Made by a program: the position numbers and the translations under genes. Source: Sipunculus nudus (Eukaryota; Annelida; Sipuncula; Golfingiida; Sipunculidae). From it: DNA of 64,000 nucleotides. This document shows, piece after piece, positions 23,468-38,544 of this stretch. The notes below the pieces were generated by a model. The model searched no databases and was not told where the DNA came from. It worked only from the letters and a program-made list of their open reading frames with translations. Each line of letters starts with the position of its first letter. Position 1 is the first letter of the stretch. The DNA lies in the NCBI GenBank assembly GCA_026874595.1, contig CM049320.1, positions 15,668,488-15,732,487 of the forward strand, written 5' to 3'.

Positions 23468-25152
23468 TACGGTGGCTGATTTAGGACATATAAAAAAAAA
23501 TATTTATCTCGTGATCTCGAGATAACATCTCGAGATCTCTACTTAGAATTTCGCAAAAAAAAATTTGTTAGGAAGCAAAAAAAAATTTTTAGGAAGCAAA
23601 AACAAATTTTAGAAAGCAAAAAAAAAAAAATTTAGGAAGCATAAAATAAAATTTTACGAAGCAAAAAAAAAAATATTTTTAGGAAGCAAAAAAAAAAAAA
23701 TTTTACGAAGCAAAACAAAAAAATTTAGGAAGCATAAAAAAAAATTATGAAGCAAAAAAAAAATTTTTAGGAAGCAAAAAAAAAAAATTTTAGGAAGCAA
23801 AAAAAAAAAAAAAAATTAGGAAGCAAAAACAAAAATTTAGGAAGAAACCCCAGCAGGGAATGGGTCTTATAACGTCACTTTGACGTATAAACATTTTATC
23901 TAAAGGCTACTTGTATGCAAGCAAGTGTTAACATACAGATAAAAACATGTAACCGAGTTATTGAAAAATCACTAGTTGATATTCGTTAGAGCATGTGAAG
24001 CAATGCAGTATTTGTCATTTACAGAAATCTGTACTCTCTGAATTGAACCCAGATGTTTCTGCCGGACGTCTTTCTATTACGATCCCCCCCCCCTCCCCCC
24101 CCCCCCGACCCATGTTATAAAAAAACGTGGATATAGACAAAGACACCGCCTTTACCCATGGCATTGGCTCATTTTTATGAAAGATTAATAGATTATGTTT
24201 ACCTAGATTATGTTTATGATTACTTTCACTTCTTTAATATGTATATGCAGAGTTTTTACAAAGATTCTATAAATAAGGCAGGTGAATAGAGACTTTAAGA
24301 CCAAAGCAGAGCATTTTGCTGAAGAAAAATCATGATGAGAGATGATCGAAATTTTAAACCGTTTATTTATGAATATAAAACATTTATGAAGATAGGTTGA
24401 TTAAATTAATCTGAGCTATAGTAAGAGCTATAGTGGATCAAGACTTGGGCTTTAGGGGCTGAAGCAACGCCCCTCCCCGACCCCCCCCCCCCCCCCCCCA
24501 GCGTACCTACCCGAAAACACAGTAATCAGTTTTAGCATATATTAATTTATGATGGTCTAATACATGTTCCATAAAACGACACACCATTTCAATAAAACAA
24601 AAGCTGAAAGAAATTGTACAAAAAGCGTGTTTCTATAAGAAGCTCATATTTGTTTGTATTCTTAAAATAATAAGGTACCCACAATGCATGCATGCAGACC
24701 TAAACATTTCTATTTGAGTGATTTAACAGACATGGCTCCGAATCCGCCGTAGAATGTTTCAGATTCTTTAGGCTTTGACATCTTCCTTACGGATATGAAT
24801 ATTAAATATTGAATTTATATTGAACTTTTCTTCAACTCGCCTTATCTCAGGGGATACACAAACTTGATTGATTTTAAATTAATTATATTGTATTACCGTT
24901 CAGTTAAACACAGTATACATGGTCTTTGTTTCATAATTGCAATAGTAAGCACTCTTAACGTATACTGTTCCCATAAGGTTGCTTTGTTTTATGTCAATTC
25001 AGCTTCGAATGGTTCGTACAAGTGTGACATTTTTTCTGGAGATCTCGAAAGATACTTCTTTTTTGCTTCCTAAATTTTTTTTTTTTTCGAAATTCTATGT
25101 CGAGGTCTCGAGATAAATATTTTTTGTTCTGTGTCCTAAATCAGCCACCGTA
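23468..25152. mobile_element. Non-autonomous DNA transposon, IS3EU-like termini, 6-bp TSD
   Basis: The element begins TACGGTGGCTGATTTAGGAC at 23468 and ends with its exact reverse complement at 25152; the perfect outer repeat is 21 bp. Imperfect similarity continues inward through the CTCGAGAT and TTAGGAAGC sequences. GCTATT is duplicated on both sides (23462-23467 and 25153-25158). The paralogous S-blocks have a single uninterrupted GCTATTCATG at 26470 and near 38222, so these are empty sites. From memory, a 6-bp duplication with TAY...RTA ends is the signature given for the IS3EU superfamily. No transposase frame is visible, so mobilisation would need an enzyme encoded elsewhere. Internal poly-C runs lie at about 24085-24107 and 24480-24499. 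Confidence 0.8.
23563..23845. repeat. A-rich minisatellite (TTTAGGAAGC plus poly-A), about 12 units
   Basis: Units of about 18 to 28 bp consist of (T)TTAGGAAGC followed by a variable A run. They begin inside the left end of the inverted-repeat element. A single unit exists in inverted orientation at the right end (about 25060-25085), so the array probably expanded from the subterminal repeat. Confidence 0.85.
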
Positions 25153-25475
25153 GCTATTCATGTTCGGGTTAAAACTAAAAATAGCCAATAAATATATAGA
25201 GATTAAGAAATAAGAAAACAAAGGTACCCTGGGCATGCCTGATATGACTAGGAGCGATTCCCAAAGCCCTCAGGGTAATGTTTATAGGATGAAAAACAAA
25301 TTATGTTAAATACAATAGGTAATGGACATATGATTAAAGTGGCTAACGAAAATATGATACCGCAAGATCTATTAAACATGAAAATACGAAACTGTAATAT
25401 GCAACGTTAGATATAGTGTACTGACGAGAATGAGAGAACTAGGAAATATATAGAACAATATGAACCTAGAAATCT

Positions 25476-25773
25476 CGATCCAAGGAAAACAAAACAGATT
25501 AACAGTAAATGTTGTTGACAAAACTTATTCACTACTTTTCAGATCGCGATATATATATGCATGTCTTATTTTCCATTGAATATAACACTTAACCAAACGG
25601 CCATCAAACAAAGTACTACGATGAAATATCTAGGCATTGTTTTAAATGACCATCTAAATTGGTCGAATCATATTGAACATTTGTCTCGTACATTATCATC
25701 GAAAATAGGCGCTCTGTTCAGAGCAAGCAGATTCTTCCCAAAGGGAATCTTACTAAATATATACAGAGGTTTG
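25476..25773 (+). mobile_element. Broken copy of the 3' LINE fragment
   Basis: Nearly identical to the start of the LINE fragment at 38545, with the same 5' truncation point (CGATCCAAGGAAAAC after GAACCTAGAAATCT). It includes the KYLGIVLNDHLNW motif and stops abruptly at ACAGAGGTTT, where S-block sequence (TAGTCACCAAAATTATTTCC) follows. The shared truncation point means both derive from one insertion that was then duplicated; this copy lost its 3' part in the rearrangement that created the P duplicate. Confidence 0.8.
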
Positions 25774-27115
25774 ATTAACTATCCTTAGTCACCAAAATTA
25801 TTTCCAGTATTTCACAAACACACAAAAAAAACTTGAATAAAATTATAGGCCTCAGTACTGGTTGATCTCTCACTGAGTGCCATCTGGTGGTTATATCTTA
25901 CATTACCGTTTGTCTGACTAAGTGAGTCTGTATACACTGACATTTGAGAATAAACTGTTCTAAATGGTCATTTTCATTATATCAGAAATGTTGAATTTCT
26001 ACACTCTACCAAAGATGATTAATTTATACCAAGCATGCATACATTTGTTACGATTTACGGATATCAAAACAGTGATCCTCAAAATAGATCGGAATCGCCG
26101 CCAAACTTGTATGTAAAAAAAACCAAGCCCATATTTGTAAAACCTCCCTTGCTTGTATGATGAATATGAGCCCCATGCCGGCCGGCATAACACGTGTCCA
26201 CACTCCATAGCACCCATGGTTGGCAGGTAACAAGAGTTGATTGTCGAAATTATGATTTGCATATTGGAACAATGAAATTTAAATGAACTACAAACAAAAC
26301 GGACTGACCCCCTTTAATACCTACACAGATCCGCCAAAAAACAAGGAACCTCCATAGAGAAACATTTTTTTTTATTATTATTCAGAATACATCCACAATG
26401 GTGAACCCTCGAAAAATTCGTCTAAAAAACATATTATGTTAACAAAATTAATTTGTTTACTACACATGTGCTATTCATGTTCGGGTTAAAACTAAAAATA
26501 GCCAATAAATATATAGAGATTAAGAGATAAGAAAACAAAGGTACCCTGGGCATGCCTGATATGACTAGGAGCGATTCCCAAAGCCCTCAGGGTAATGTTT
26601 ATTGGATGAAAAACAAATGATCATTAAATTTGTTTATTTCGTCCGCTGGTATGTGTATGAATGCAGAAAGAAAAGTCCTAGAAAGTGGCCTGGCCATTGT
26701 CAGGACGATTCCTATGACCCTGCACTAAAAAAGGAAATAACTCATGGTTGTGTCTATTTAATTATTTATATATAAATATTTATACACGTAAATAGATTGT
26801 CTTATCTTGTACGGGGACCTGTTGAAAAGAATATACAACGTAAAATTAGGTAAATACAATAGGTAATGAACATATGATAAAAGTGGCTAACGACAATATT
26901 ATACCGCAAGATCTATTAAACATGAAAATATGAAACTGTAATATGAAACGTAAGATACAGTGTACTGACGAGAATGAGAGAACTAGGAAATATATAGAAC
27001 AATATGAACCTAGAAATCTGCATTCTAAGGAATGCAAGCCTCCGCCATGTGGAGGTACATGTCGTGGGATGATGCCGAACACGTGTTTGCATTCACTAAT
27101 TCGGCCCGTATTCCA
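25774..27115. repeat. Second copy of S-block segment P, with extra insert
   Basis: Repeats about 22772-23467 joined directly to 25153-25475, without the inverted-repeat element and without the LINE. It therefore supplies empty sites for both (26470-26475 and about 27016). About 230 bp at 26618-26846 is absent from the other copies. The other interruptions are substitutions and short indels. Confidence 0.7.
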
Positions 27116-30100
27116 AGGTTTATTCGTTCATAAGTAACTGTACATTTATAAGTATGCCTTGATGACGTCCCTGGTTCCGGATCCTGCATCTGATCTACAC
27201 CAAAATCGATTTCTTCATTGGTCTTTTCCCATAATGCCATGCTTGCGTAAGTTATGTTGTAAACAAACACACAATCATAGCCAAACAAAAACACTCACGA
27301 ACGGACATGAACGCATAGCCTCCTCGCAGAGGCAAAATGTGTAATATAGGACACATGAAGTAGCATTTAGACACAACGAAGGATTAACGTAATCATTTTT
27401 TAAGATTTTTAAGCAGGAGCATTTTATTGACATTTGATGCATTTCTCAAAGTAAGACCTCTGCATAAAAAGGATATCTTTAGTTATCCCTGCGAAGTTGG
27501 ATACGTATAATTTATGGAAATAGCTATTACGTGGGTCATATGATCCTGAACTCTGTGAACACAAGGTCAGTCATATAGGATGGAATTGAGGTATTCAGAC
27601 ATTTAAACATAAAGAGATAGATAATTTATTACTACATGAAATGCCATGATTTTGCTAGGCTGACTGATCATTGACATTTTAGCATGCCCTCTCGGAGATG
27701 TGGCGCCACCTGTATAGTTTCTATTTTGTTTTATTTTGAGACCGTCAAAGAACAGCAATCCTGTGAATTTCTCAACTTTTGTTTCATCCATTGTCCTGAA
27801 ACCCCTCACATTTATTGATCATGATTTACGGATCAGTTCCTGAAGACTGGCGGTGCCACCTGTATTTTTTTTTCTTTTTTTTAACACATTGTTACATTGT
27901 TGGTATCTGTTTTTCAACTTTTGTTTCATCTAGTGTGCCGAAACCTGGGTTTTTCATTGGTTATGACTAGCTGCATCAGTTCCTGAAGACTGGTGGCGCC
28001 ACCTGTATTTTTCTATTTTAACACATTTTTCCTCTACACTTCGTACATTGTTGGCATCTGTTTTTCAACTTGGGTTTCATCTAGTGTTCCGAAACCTGGG
28101 TTGTTTATTGGTTATGAATAGTTTCATCAGTTCCTGAAGACTGGTGGCGCTCATTTATTTTTCAATGTATTTAATTCATTTATTCCTTTATTTTAAGGAT
28201 GGTTATTTTTTTATGGTTTCAATTTCTCAACTGTGATTTCATCTCGTGTCCTGAAACTTGGTGTGTTTATTATGATCTTTAAGATAAAATCTGCAGAAAT
28301 ATATGTTTATAATGACTCCTATATCTTTTGAAGTAATGCAAGCATACTTTCTTCAAATTTGCCACACAAGTTGTTTTTTTTGCCGCATTCCTGGAGGAAT
28401 TTGATAATGGAGAGCTTGACCTTCATCTTAAGGTATTTAGGCCTTAGAATCCATATGATAATTCTTGATTCACGAATTTCCTTTGTAATAAATTTAAATC
28501 TCCTTTTAATTGAAAACAAACATTTTCAATGCCACTATTTTCATACCACATTTCACAACCTACCAAAAAGGGAAAGAACTATTTATATTAGGTCAGAAGG
28601 TAAAAGCTCAAGATTAAGGACTCTCCCCTTTAACAATTTTCTGGATACATTTGAAACCCTTTTTCAGCCTTCCGTCTCACATTTGACTCGCCTTCAGGTA
28701 GACAAAGAACTTTATTGACTTTATAGTCAAGGGTGAAGGACACATGACCCAAATTTTGAAAAAGCTCATAAAAATATCCTTTTAGACAATTCAGCTGAGC
28801 GTCGAGATCCATTGGTCTCTCTAACGTTATTGTAAGTAATGTCCTGTTAAAATGTTTTATATAATTCAGGCCGTAATTAATCGATCCCTGAATGGTAAAA
28901 TAGGAGCACAGATGATTGGCAAATATGTATTGTTTGGTATAGTGTGTACCATATGCAGTTGAAATTCAACAATCCCTATATTCCGTAAATAAACATAGAT
29001 GGAAATCTGATTTCTAAGGAATGCAAGCCTCTGCCAAGGGGGGGTCCCTATTGTGGTGTGCTCCCAAAACCGTATCCAGTCCGACGCATCTCGTATGGAC
29101 GTAGTTTTGATTTCATTTTTGTTCAATTCATGTATTCACAGCGCACAACGACAACCAGCATACAAATACCCCTTTGTCCAATGCGCCTCGTGGTTCGTTC
29201 ACACAACTTAAACCGTAAAACGCGTCCTACTGGGTTACATCCTGAGGATACCCAGACAGGGGATCATCGAGCTACGTCTCTGTGGTTGCGCCTGAACAGC
29301 ATGCGACGTATCGAGATGCGTCTCAAAGGAATGGAATCCCAAATACCTTGTTAGCACGCACTTATTCAGTTCATATTCCAAGGTGCATTCAGGCTTAAGT
29401 GACTCAACAGTGGAAATAAAAAAGTCTCGATATTCCGAAAATGAACATAAATAACACTGTACATTGATGACGTCCATGGATCCGGATCATGTGCCGGATC
29501 TACACTAAAATTTATTCGATGTTTAAGTGGGGTTTCATTGCTAGGACCAATGTTTAACATAGAAGGTGAGAGCACTCTGACATCAAAGCTTAAAAGGAAG
29601 CTGTCCCTTGAAATTTATTGTCCTGTCCTAATGTCCTGATCGTGTCGGGCTGTTGTACTCCATTCCCCCGCTTATCTTGACAACTAATTCAGCCAAGGCA
29701 AATTGCCTGGTGTGATTTGCCTTACGCCCGTGAGAGTAAACCTTCCAAAAGTTTGACATACCGGCTGCGATTTTTCAAATTACTTTTTATTCCTAAAGCA
29801 TTATCAATAACAATAGGGATGTGATTGGTGTTGGAGTCTTTTCGGACAAACGAGTAATAGAGCTTTTCAACACAGGCCTCCGCGTGGTGGTGAAAAACAG
29901 GGGGCGTTCCAATTGCTTCCCTTACTTTCGTTCGTCAACTATACTTAATAATACTAGTGTTATTGAAAATTTACCCGAGGTCTTTACATATATATATAGG
30001 CATGAGTGTCCATAGCATTGATGATAAACTCTATTGTTAGTCCATATGTAACAACTGGGACATATTTCCCAGCAAAACCAATCCCGACACATAAACTTAC

Positions 30101-30964
30101 TTTTCACTGTGTCAAATTCCCTTTTTTACACGTTTGTATTTTTACCAGAGGTATGATATTGTGCAGGTGCGACAACGCCTAAACGAGAAGCTGAAACATG
30201 AAAGAAGAATGACAGGAGGTATTCAATTACTTTAAAAATCTTGAAATTGCGCGCACGTTCACCTGGTGGCGTGTGATGTGTTAAGGTATGCGCAACTGAT
30301 CGCGCCAGGTGCAAGTTTTATTTTACTTGTGTAGGGGGCGAGAAAATGATTTTAGAATGTTATACTGGCAGATCCCATATATAATAAAGCTTTTTTGGGT
30401 ACATCAAAAAAGTTGTTTAAAAAACAAAAAATATTACGCGAGCTGGCATTCTACTAAAATTTGAGGGTTGGGGTCCCAAAACAAACGTTATTCCTGTCTT
30501 GATTTTTGCAGGCGGATGTTTCCTTGCTAACAGACTCTCTCCGGAGATAAATCCTCGCCCGGATACTTTGTGGATACTAAATGTGCGACATTCAGGAAAA
30601 GGTGCATTTAATCTATACAATGTTTAATCCGTTTTCAGTTTAATTTCATTCTTAGGATTTAAATATTGCATTCCAAGTTACCAGGTAATCACGTGACGGT
30701 TTCTTTCAAGGGACTGCGACAAATGCAACAATAAGCAACGTTAATATGGAGAACATAGTGCTGATTCTGAAAAAAAATTAAATTTGTCCCGTATAAAATT
30801 GGACATCTGAAGGTGAATCTTCCTTGTATACTCAAGGGGTCCAGTCACTCAGTCCAGTCCTAATATCTTCAGTCCTGTTTGTGTATGCAGTGACATTTGA
30901 TGGTTACACGCCTCATGACATGGAAAACACAGTGCAACAACACAACCAGCAACAGCTGATGTAG
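27116..30964. repeat. S-block segment Q before T5, no gene
   Basis: Paralogous to 13290-16760 and 39535-42770. It differs by a tandem array at about 27690-28290 and by deletions, for example about 120 bp missing near 29117. No coding region is supported. The TTTATT at 30965-30970 is the T5 poly(A) signal complement. Confidence 0.65.
27690..28290. repeat. Tandem array, about 143-151-bp units, roughly four copies
   Basis: GTTCCTGAAGACTGG recurs at 27836, 27979 and 28130 within longer repeats that also contain TTGTTTCATC, CGAAACCTGGG and GGTGGCGCCACCTGTA. The paralogous spacers at 13860 and 40110 have only one TGTGGCGCCAC site, so the array is a local expansion. Confidence 0.75.
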
Positions 30965-31160
30965 TTTATTTACATATAAATACATATAAATATCAAACAG
31001 GTATTTATGATGAAATACAAATGCACTTCTGGAAATATTTACAGATGAAAATGAAACGTGTTAATGATATGAATAGCACAGCATAATATATACATCTACA
31101 TTCGTGTTATATACATGTGTAAAACCATCATGATTCAATCGATCGGTTTACAGTTGAAGT

Positions 31161-32461
31161 TCACTTGTTAACTGCGAGAGGGCACTTGCGTCTTCTGGCG
31201 ATTTCTCTGATGGTCTTGGTGTTACCAGATCTCAGACGACGGTTGGCGAACCATTTCCTGACTTGTTCTGTGGTGATTCCCCCAGTGGTGGCCAGGTACT
31301 CAGTGGTCTCAGCGGTCGGGTACGGGTGCTCCTCATTCATAGAGTACCAGTTCTCCATGATACGAGTAGCTACAGGGTTCAGCTGGGCGGGTTTGGTTTT
31401 CCGTGGTCGGATGGCGGGAGCAGCAACAACATCCGTCAGGCTGGTTACGTGACCTGTTTCTACCTGATGACACCACTGCTGGACTTGACTGATGAGAATG
31501 CTGTGCTGGTTGTCACAGTAACTGTTGATTTGGTCATGTTGCCATGGTGACACACCTTGAGCTCTGAGTGCCTGGTAACGCTGTCCTTCAAGTTGACTCG
31601 CCTGCATGGCGTAATAATTCTGGATCTCCTTGGACCTCGTTTTCTGCTTTGACTCTAGCGTCAGAAGTTGAAGGTTTAACATGGCGATGCGGAGAGACAG
31701 AGGTTCAGGGAACGTGTTCGCGACTGGTGCTGCCAGCTGTGACGTGGTCACTTCCGGTCTGTGGTAGATAGGTGGTGTCACCTGTGACGTGATTAATTTC
31801 GGTCTGTGGTTTGTTGTGGGACACAAACCCGCTCCGGCCGTAGTCATGACTGGAGCAGTGCTGACACATCCCGACATCGTGGTGAACCAGTCTCTGTATT
31901 GTTGACCGTTCAGAGCTGTCAGTGGCTGTCTTGCTGGTGCAGCGGGCTTCATGCTGGTGATTGTCTGGTTCGTCGTAGATTGGCGGACTGGTTCTGTGAC
32001 TGACGTGGGCTGCTACAGGAAGAAACAAATAAAGAATATTAATTAAATTTTTAATCACATCAATTCTTAGCGATGAAATTGAAGTACATTTCAATGAATT
32101 ACACACTTGTTATTATTGTTGTCAATTTAGGAGGAATGTCAAAACTATTAATGTTGGTTATTTGTGAGAATTATAATGTCGTCTGTAAAGAAAAATTATT
32201 ATAAAATAAGGTTAACAAGGTATTAAAAGGCTTTATGAACTAGTTTGTTTGAAAATGATTTCAATTTTGTCTATTAAAAAATGTAAAGAAAATTTTTCTC
32301 GAAAAGTTTTAATCAATTGAAGCTTATCCAGATCAATTGTTTACGTATAGTTTTATACCCACCATTTGTACGTTAATATCTTGGTGTGTCTTGAACGATC
32401 CTAAACACACGAGTGAACTCAATTCCTCAAGGCTCGGTTCGTCCAATTGAGTAAGGTCCAT
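31161..32461 (-). CDS. T5: SPILE-type TALE homeobox protein (two exons, 315 aa)
   Basis: Exon 1 is 32461-32363 on the minus strand (MDLTQLDEPSLEELSS...), with donor GTGGGT. The intron ends TAGCAG and exon 2 is 32009-31161. Its parts are the MKPAAPARQPL motif, the RDWFTTMSGCVS block, two 15-residue repeats, the helical block, the basic linker (PRKTKPAQ) and the homeodomain at about 236-298 with HPYP and WFANRR, ending CPLAVNK. All reading frames are open and both splice sites are good, so this is one of the best candidates for a working copy. Exon 1 differs from its paralogues at several residues (Gln-5, Glu-8, Lys-24), more than exon 2 does. It is the minus partner of T6. Confidence 0.87.
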
Positions 32462-32625
32462 TTCCAGGTTACTCTTATGTTATACCTGAGCGGTGTACGA
32501 GTACAAGAATCCACGTGCACTTGGATCAGTGAGTAGCAAGTTGAGCAGATTCTGAGAAAAGACTGAGGTAGATCTGTAGCGTTGAGTAGATTCTGAGTAA
32601 ATGATACCTACTCACCAGCTACTCA

Positions 32626-32762
32626 CTTTATATTCCACCGACTCACACCTGACTCACCGGTAAACATCAGAAACTTGATTCCTTCCTTGACGGCCCAAAC
32701 TTTCTTTGATCCGCCGGTCTTTGATCCCTTTGATCATCATAGAGCAGTTCAATTAATCAAAG
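32626..32762 (-). promoter_or_regulatory. T5 promoter: four TCF/LEF-like motifs and TATA-like box
   Basis: AATATAAAG on the reverse strand at about 32626-32634. CTTTGAT/ATCAAAG occurs at 32704-32710, 32719-32725, 32728-32734 and 32756-32762. Sites further out are degenerate here (ATCAAAA near 32790). Confidence 0.6.
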
Positions 32763-32769
32763 GCTCTGG

Positions 32770-35540
<2,771 letters not shown>

Positions 35541-35541
35541 A

Positions 35542-35800
35542 CTTTGATTACTGTTTGATGAGTAACAAACACAACAGCCAAACTGAGTCTGATCTTCTGT
35601 AGCCGGTCGGTCAAACAACAAACCTTCCTTTGATGAACGGGGCTGAGTTTACTAACCAGAGCCTTTGATTAATTAAACTACACTCAGATGATCAAAGGGA
35701 TCAAAGACTTGCGGATCACAGATAGTTTGGGCCGACAAAAAACGAATCAAGTTCCTGATGTCCGCCATTAAGCCAGGTGTGAGTAGGTGGTATATAAAGG
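35542..35800 (+). promoter_or_regulatory. T6 promoter: five TCF/LEF-like motifs and TATA box
   Basis: CTTTGAT/ATCAAAG occurs at 35542-35548, 35628-35634, 35663-35669, 35691-35697 and 35700-35706. The TATA box is TATATAAAGG at 35791-35800. The order and spacing match T2 and T4. Confidence 0.65.
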
Positions 35801-35964
35801 TGAGTAGCTGGTGAGTAGGTATCATTCACTCAGAATCTATTCAACGCTACAGATCGACCTCAGTCTCTACTAAGAATCTGCTCAGTTTGCTACTCACTGA
35901 TCCAAGTGCACGTGCCTGCTTGTACTCGTACACTGCTCAGGTATAACATAAGAGTAACCTGGAA

Positions 35965-37080
35965 ATGAACCTGACTCACTTTGACGTACCCAGCCTTGAG
36001 GAGCTGAGTTCCCTTATGTTTTTAGGATCGTTCACTACACACCAAGGCATTAACGTTCAAATGGTAAGTATCTAATTTAAATGGTACCTCATGAAACATT
36101 TCTGTTTATCAAATGGTTGGAGCAACATAATTTCATAACCTTTTTCGTTTAAAAAACACGATTTAAAGAAGGAAATTAAATGAACATATCATAAAATTTT
36201 AATGATAAGTGTGGCAATTGATTTTTTATTAATGGCAAATATTTCAGCATAGCTTTAAAATAAATAATAATCAGTCTTATAATGAATCATTTTATGACCA
36301 TTTTACTTAATAAACCATTCACATTATTTTCGTTTATCTTTTTCCCTAAAGCAGCCTAGGTCAGTCACGGAGTCAGGTCATCAACCCTCGATCATCAGCA
36401 TGAAACCTTCTGTAGTAAGACAGCCACTGGCGGAAATGAACGGTCAGCAACACCACACCAGACCCAGCCACACCCACCACAGCCCTACAGCACCTACCTA
36501 TCACAGACCGGAAGTTACCACGGCACAGGTGGCAGCACCAGTCAAGAACGTTTTTCCTGAACCACTGTCTCTCCGCATCGCCATGTTGAATCTTCAACTC
36601 CTGACACTCGAGTCCAAGCAGAAGACGAGGTCCCAGGAGATCCAGAATTATTACGCCATGCAGGCCAGTCAACTTGAAGGACAGCGCTACCAGGCGCTGA
36701 CTGCTGAGGGGGTGTCACCATGGCAACTGCAAGATATCAACAGTTACTATGACAACCAGCACAGCATTCTCATCAGTCAAGTCCAGCAGTGGTGTCATCA
36801 GATAGAATCAGGTCATGTGATCAGCCTCACGGAAGTTGCCGCTGCTCCGGCCATCCAACCACGGAAAAGCAAGCCCGCAAAGCTGAACCCTGTAGCTACT
36901 CGTATCATGGAGAACTGGTACTCTATGAATGAGGAGCACCCGTACCCGACCGCCGAGACCACTGAGTACCTGGCCACCACTGGGGGAATCACCACAGAAC
37001 AAGTCAGGAAATGGTTTGCCAACCGTCGTCTGAGATCTGGTCCATCAGAGAGATCGCCAGAAGACGCAAGTTCCCTCTAG
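35965..37080 (+). CDS. T6: SPILE-type TALE homeobox protein, tail frameshifted (two exons, 274 aa)
   Basis: Exon 1 is 35965-36063 (MNLTHFDVPSLEELSS...), with donor GTAAGT. Exon 2 is 36355-37080 after the AAGCAG acceptor. It is the short N-terminal form shared with T2 and T4, with one RPEVTTAQVAAP repeat. The homeodomain starts at about residue 203 and reads normally through helix 3 (WFANRRLRSG). A 10-nt deletion after GGT near 37042, relative to T2 and T4 (AACACCAAGA missing), then shifts the frame, giving PSERSPEDASSL instead of the basic NTKTIREIARRRK tail. DNA contacts of the domain should survive, but the basic C-terminal extension is lost. It may be a working variant or an early pseudogene. 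The poly(A) signal is at 37282-37287. Confidence 0.78.
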
Positions 37081-37287
37081 CGACAACCAACTGAACTGCA
37101 GCAGTATGTCTTGCGAGAAGAACCCGTGAAGATCATAAACTTAATGATATCTATTTTGATATATTATAATCCGCTGTTCATATCATATAAGCATATTCAA
37201 TCACCATATGTAAATACTTCCATGTATACATCTGAAATCATTGCAAATATGTGACATGCATAAATATGTTTTATATTTGTAAATAAA

Positions 37288-38544
37288 GTACATCACCTGT
37301 TACAATTTTTGTTTGTCTGTGTATTATCATTGGATGCGTTGTGTATTAGTTTGATAAATGAATATGTCGTGAGCCGATAGAGTAACTGGACCATGCAGAG
37401 CCGGACGATCCTATAAGAAACCCCCGATATTTAATATACCAAAACGCCCGCTCGGTCCATAATTTCTTGTCCGGGCTACATATATCATTAATATTTGAGG
37501 AATGAACATTCCACCGGAATTAAATATCCTTAGTCACCTTAGTCACCAAAATTATTTCCAGTATTTCACAAACACACAAAAAAAACTTGAATAAAATTAT
37601 AGGCCTCAGTACTGGTCGATCTCTCACTGAGTGCCATCTGGTGGTTATATCTTACATTACCGTTTGTCTGACTAAGTGAGTCTGTATACACTGACATTTG
37701 AGAATAAACTGTTCTAAATGGTCATTTTCATTATATCAGAAATGTTGAATTTCTACACTCTACCAAACATGATTAATTTATACCAAGCATGCATACATTT
37801 GTTACGATTTACGGATATCAAAACAGTGATCCTCAAAATAGATCGGAATCGCCGCCAAACTTGTATGTAAAAAAGACCAAGCCCATACTTGTAAAACCTC
37901 CCTTGCTTGTATGATGAATATGAGCCCCATGCCGGCCGGTATAACACGTCTCCACACTCCATAGCACCCATGGTTGGCAGGTAACAGGAGTTGATTGTCG
38001 AAATTATGATTTGCATATTGGAACAATGGTATTAAAATGAACTACAAACAAAACGGACTGACCCTCTTTAATACCTACACAGATCCGCCAAAAAACAAGG
38101 AACCTCCATAGAGAAACAATTTTTTATTATTATTCAGCATACATCCACAATGGTGAACCCTCGAAAAATTCGTCTAAAAAACATATTATGTTAACAAAAT
38201 TAATTTGTTTACTACACATGTGCTATTCATGTTCGGGTTAAAACTAAAAATATAAGCCAATGAAAATATAGAGATTAAGAGATAAGATAACAAAGGTCCC
38301 TGGGCATGCCTGATATGACTAGGAGCGATTCCAAAAGCCCTCAGGGTAATGTTTATAGGATGAAAAACAAATTATGTTAAATACAATAGGTAATGAACAT
38401 ATGATAAAAGTGGCTAACGACAATATGATACCGCAAGATCTATTAAACATGAAAATACGAAACTGTAATATGCAACGTGATATAGTGTACTGACGAGAAT
38501 GAGAGAACTAGGAAATATATAGAACAATATGAACCTAGAAATCT
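37288..38544. repeat. S-block segment P after T6, no gene
   Basis: Paralogous to 12500-13290, 22545-23467 and 25774-27015. It holds an empty site of the inverted-repeat element (GCTATTCATG near 38222) and ends at the LINE insertion point GAACCTAGAAATCT. Confidence 0.7.

Noticed and set aside
25561-25788. A 75-codon reverse-transcriptase-like frame taken as a separate gene
   Set aside because: It is the 5' part of the duplicated truncated LINE and is cut by the S-block junction.
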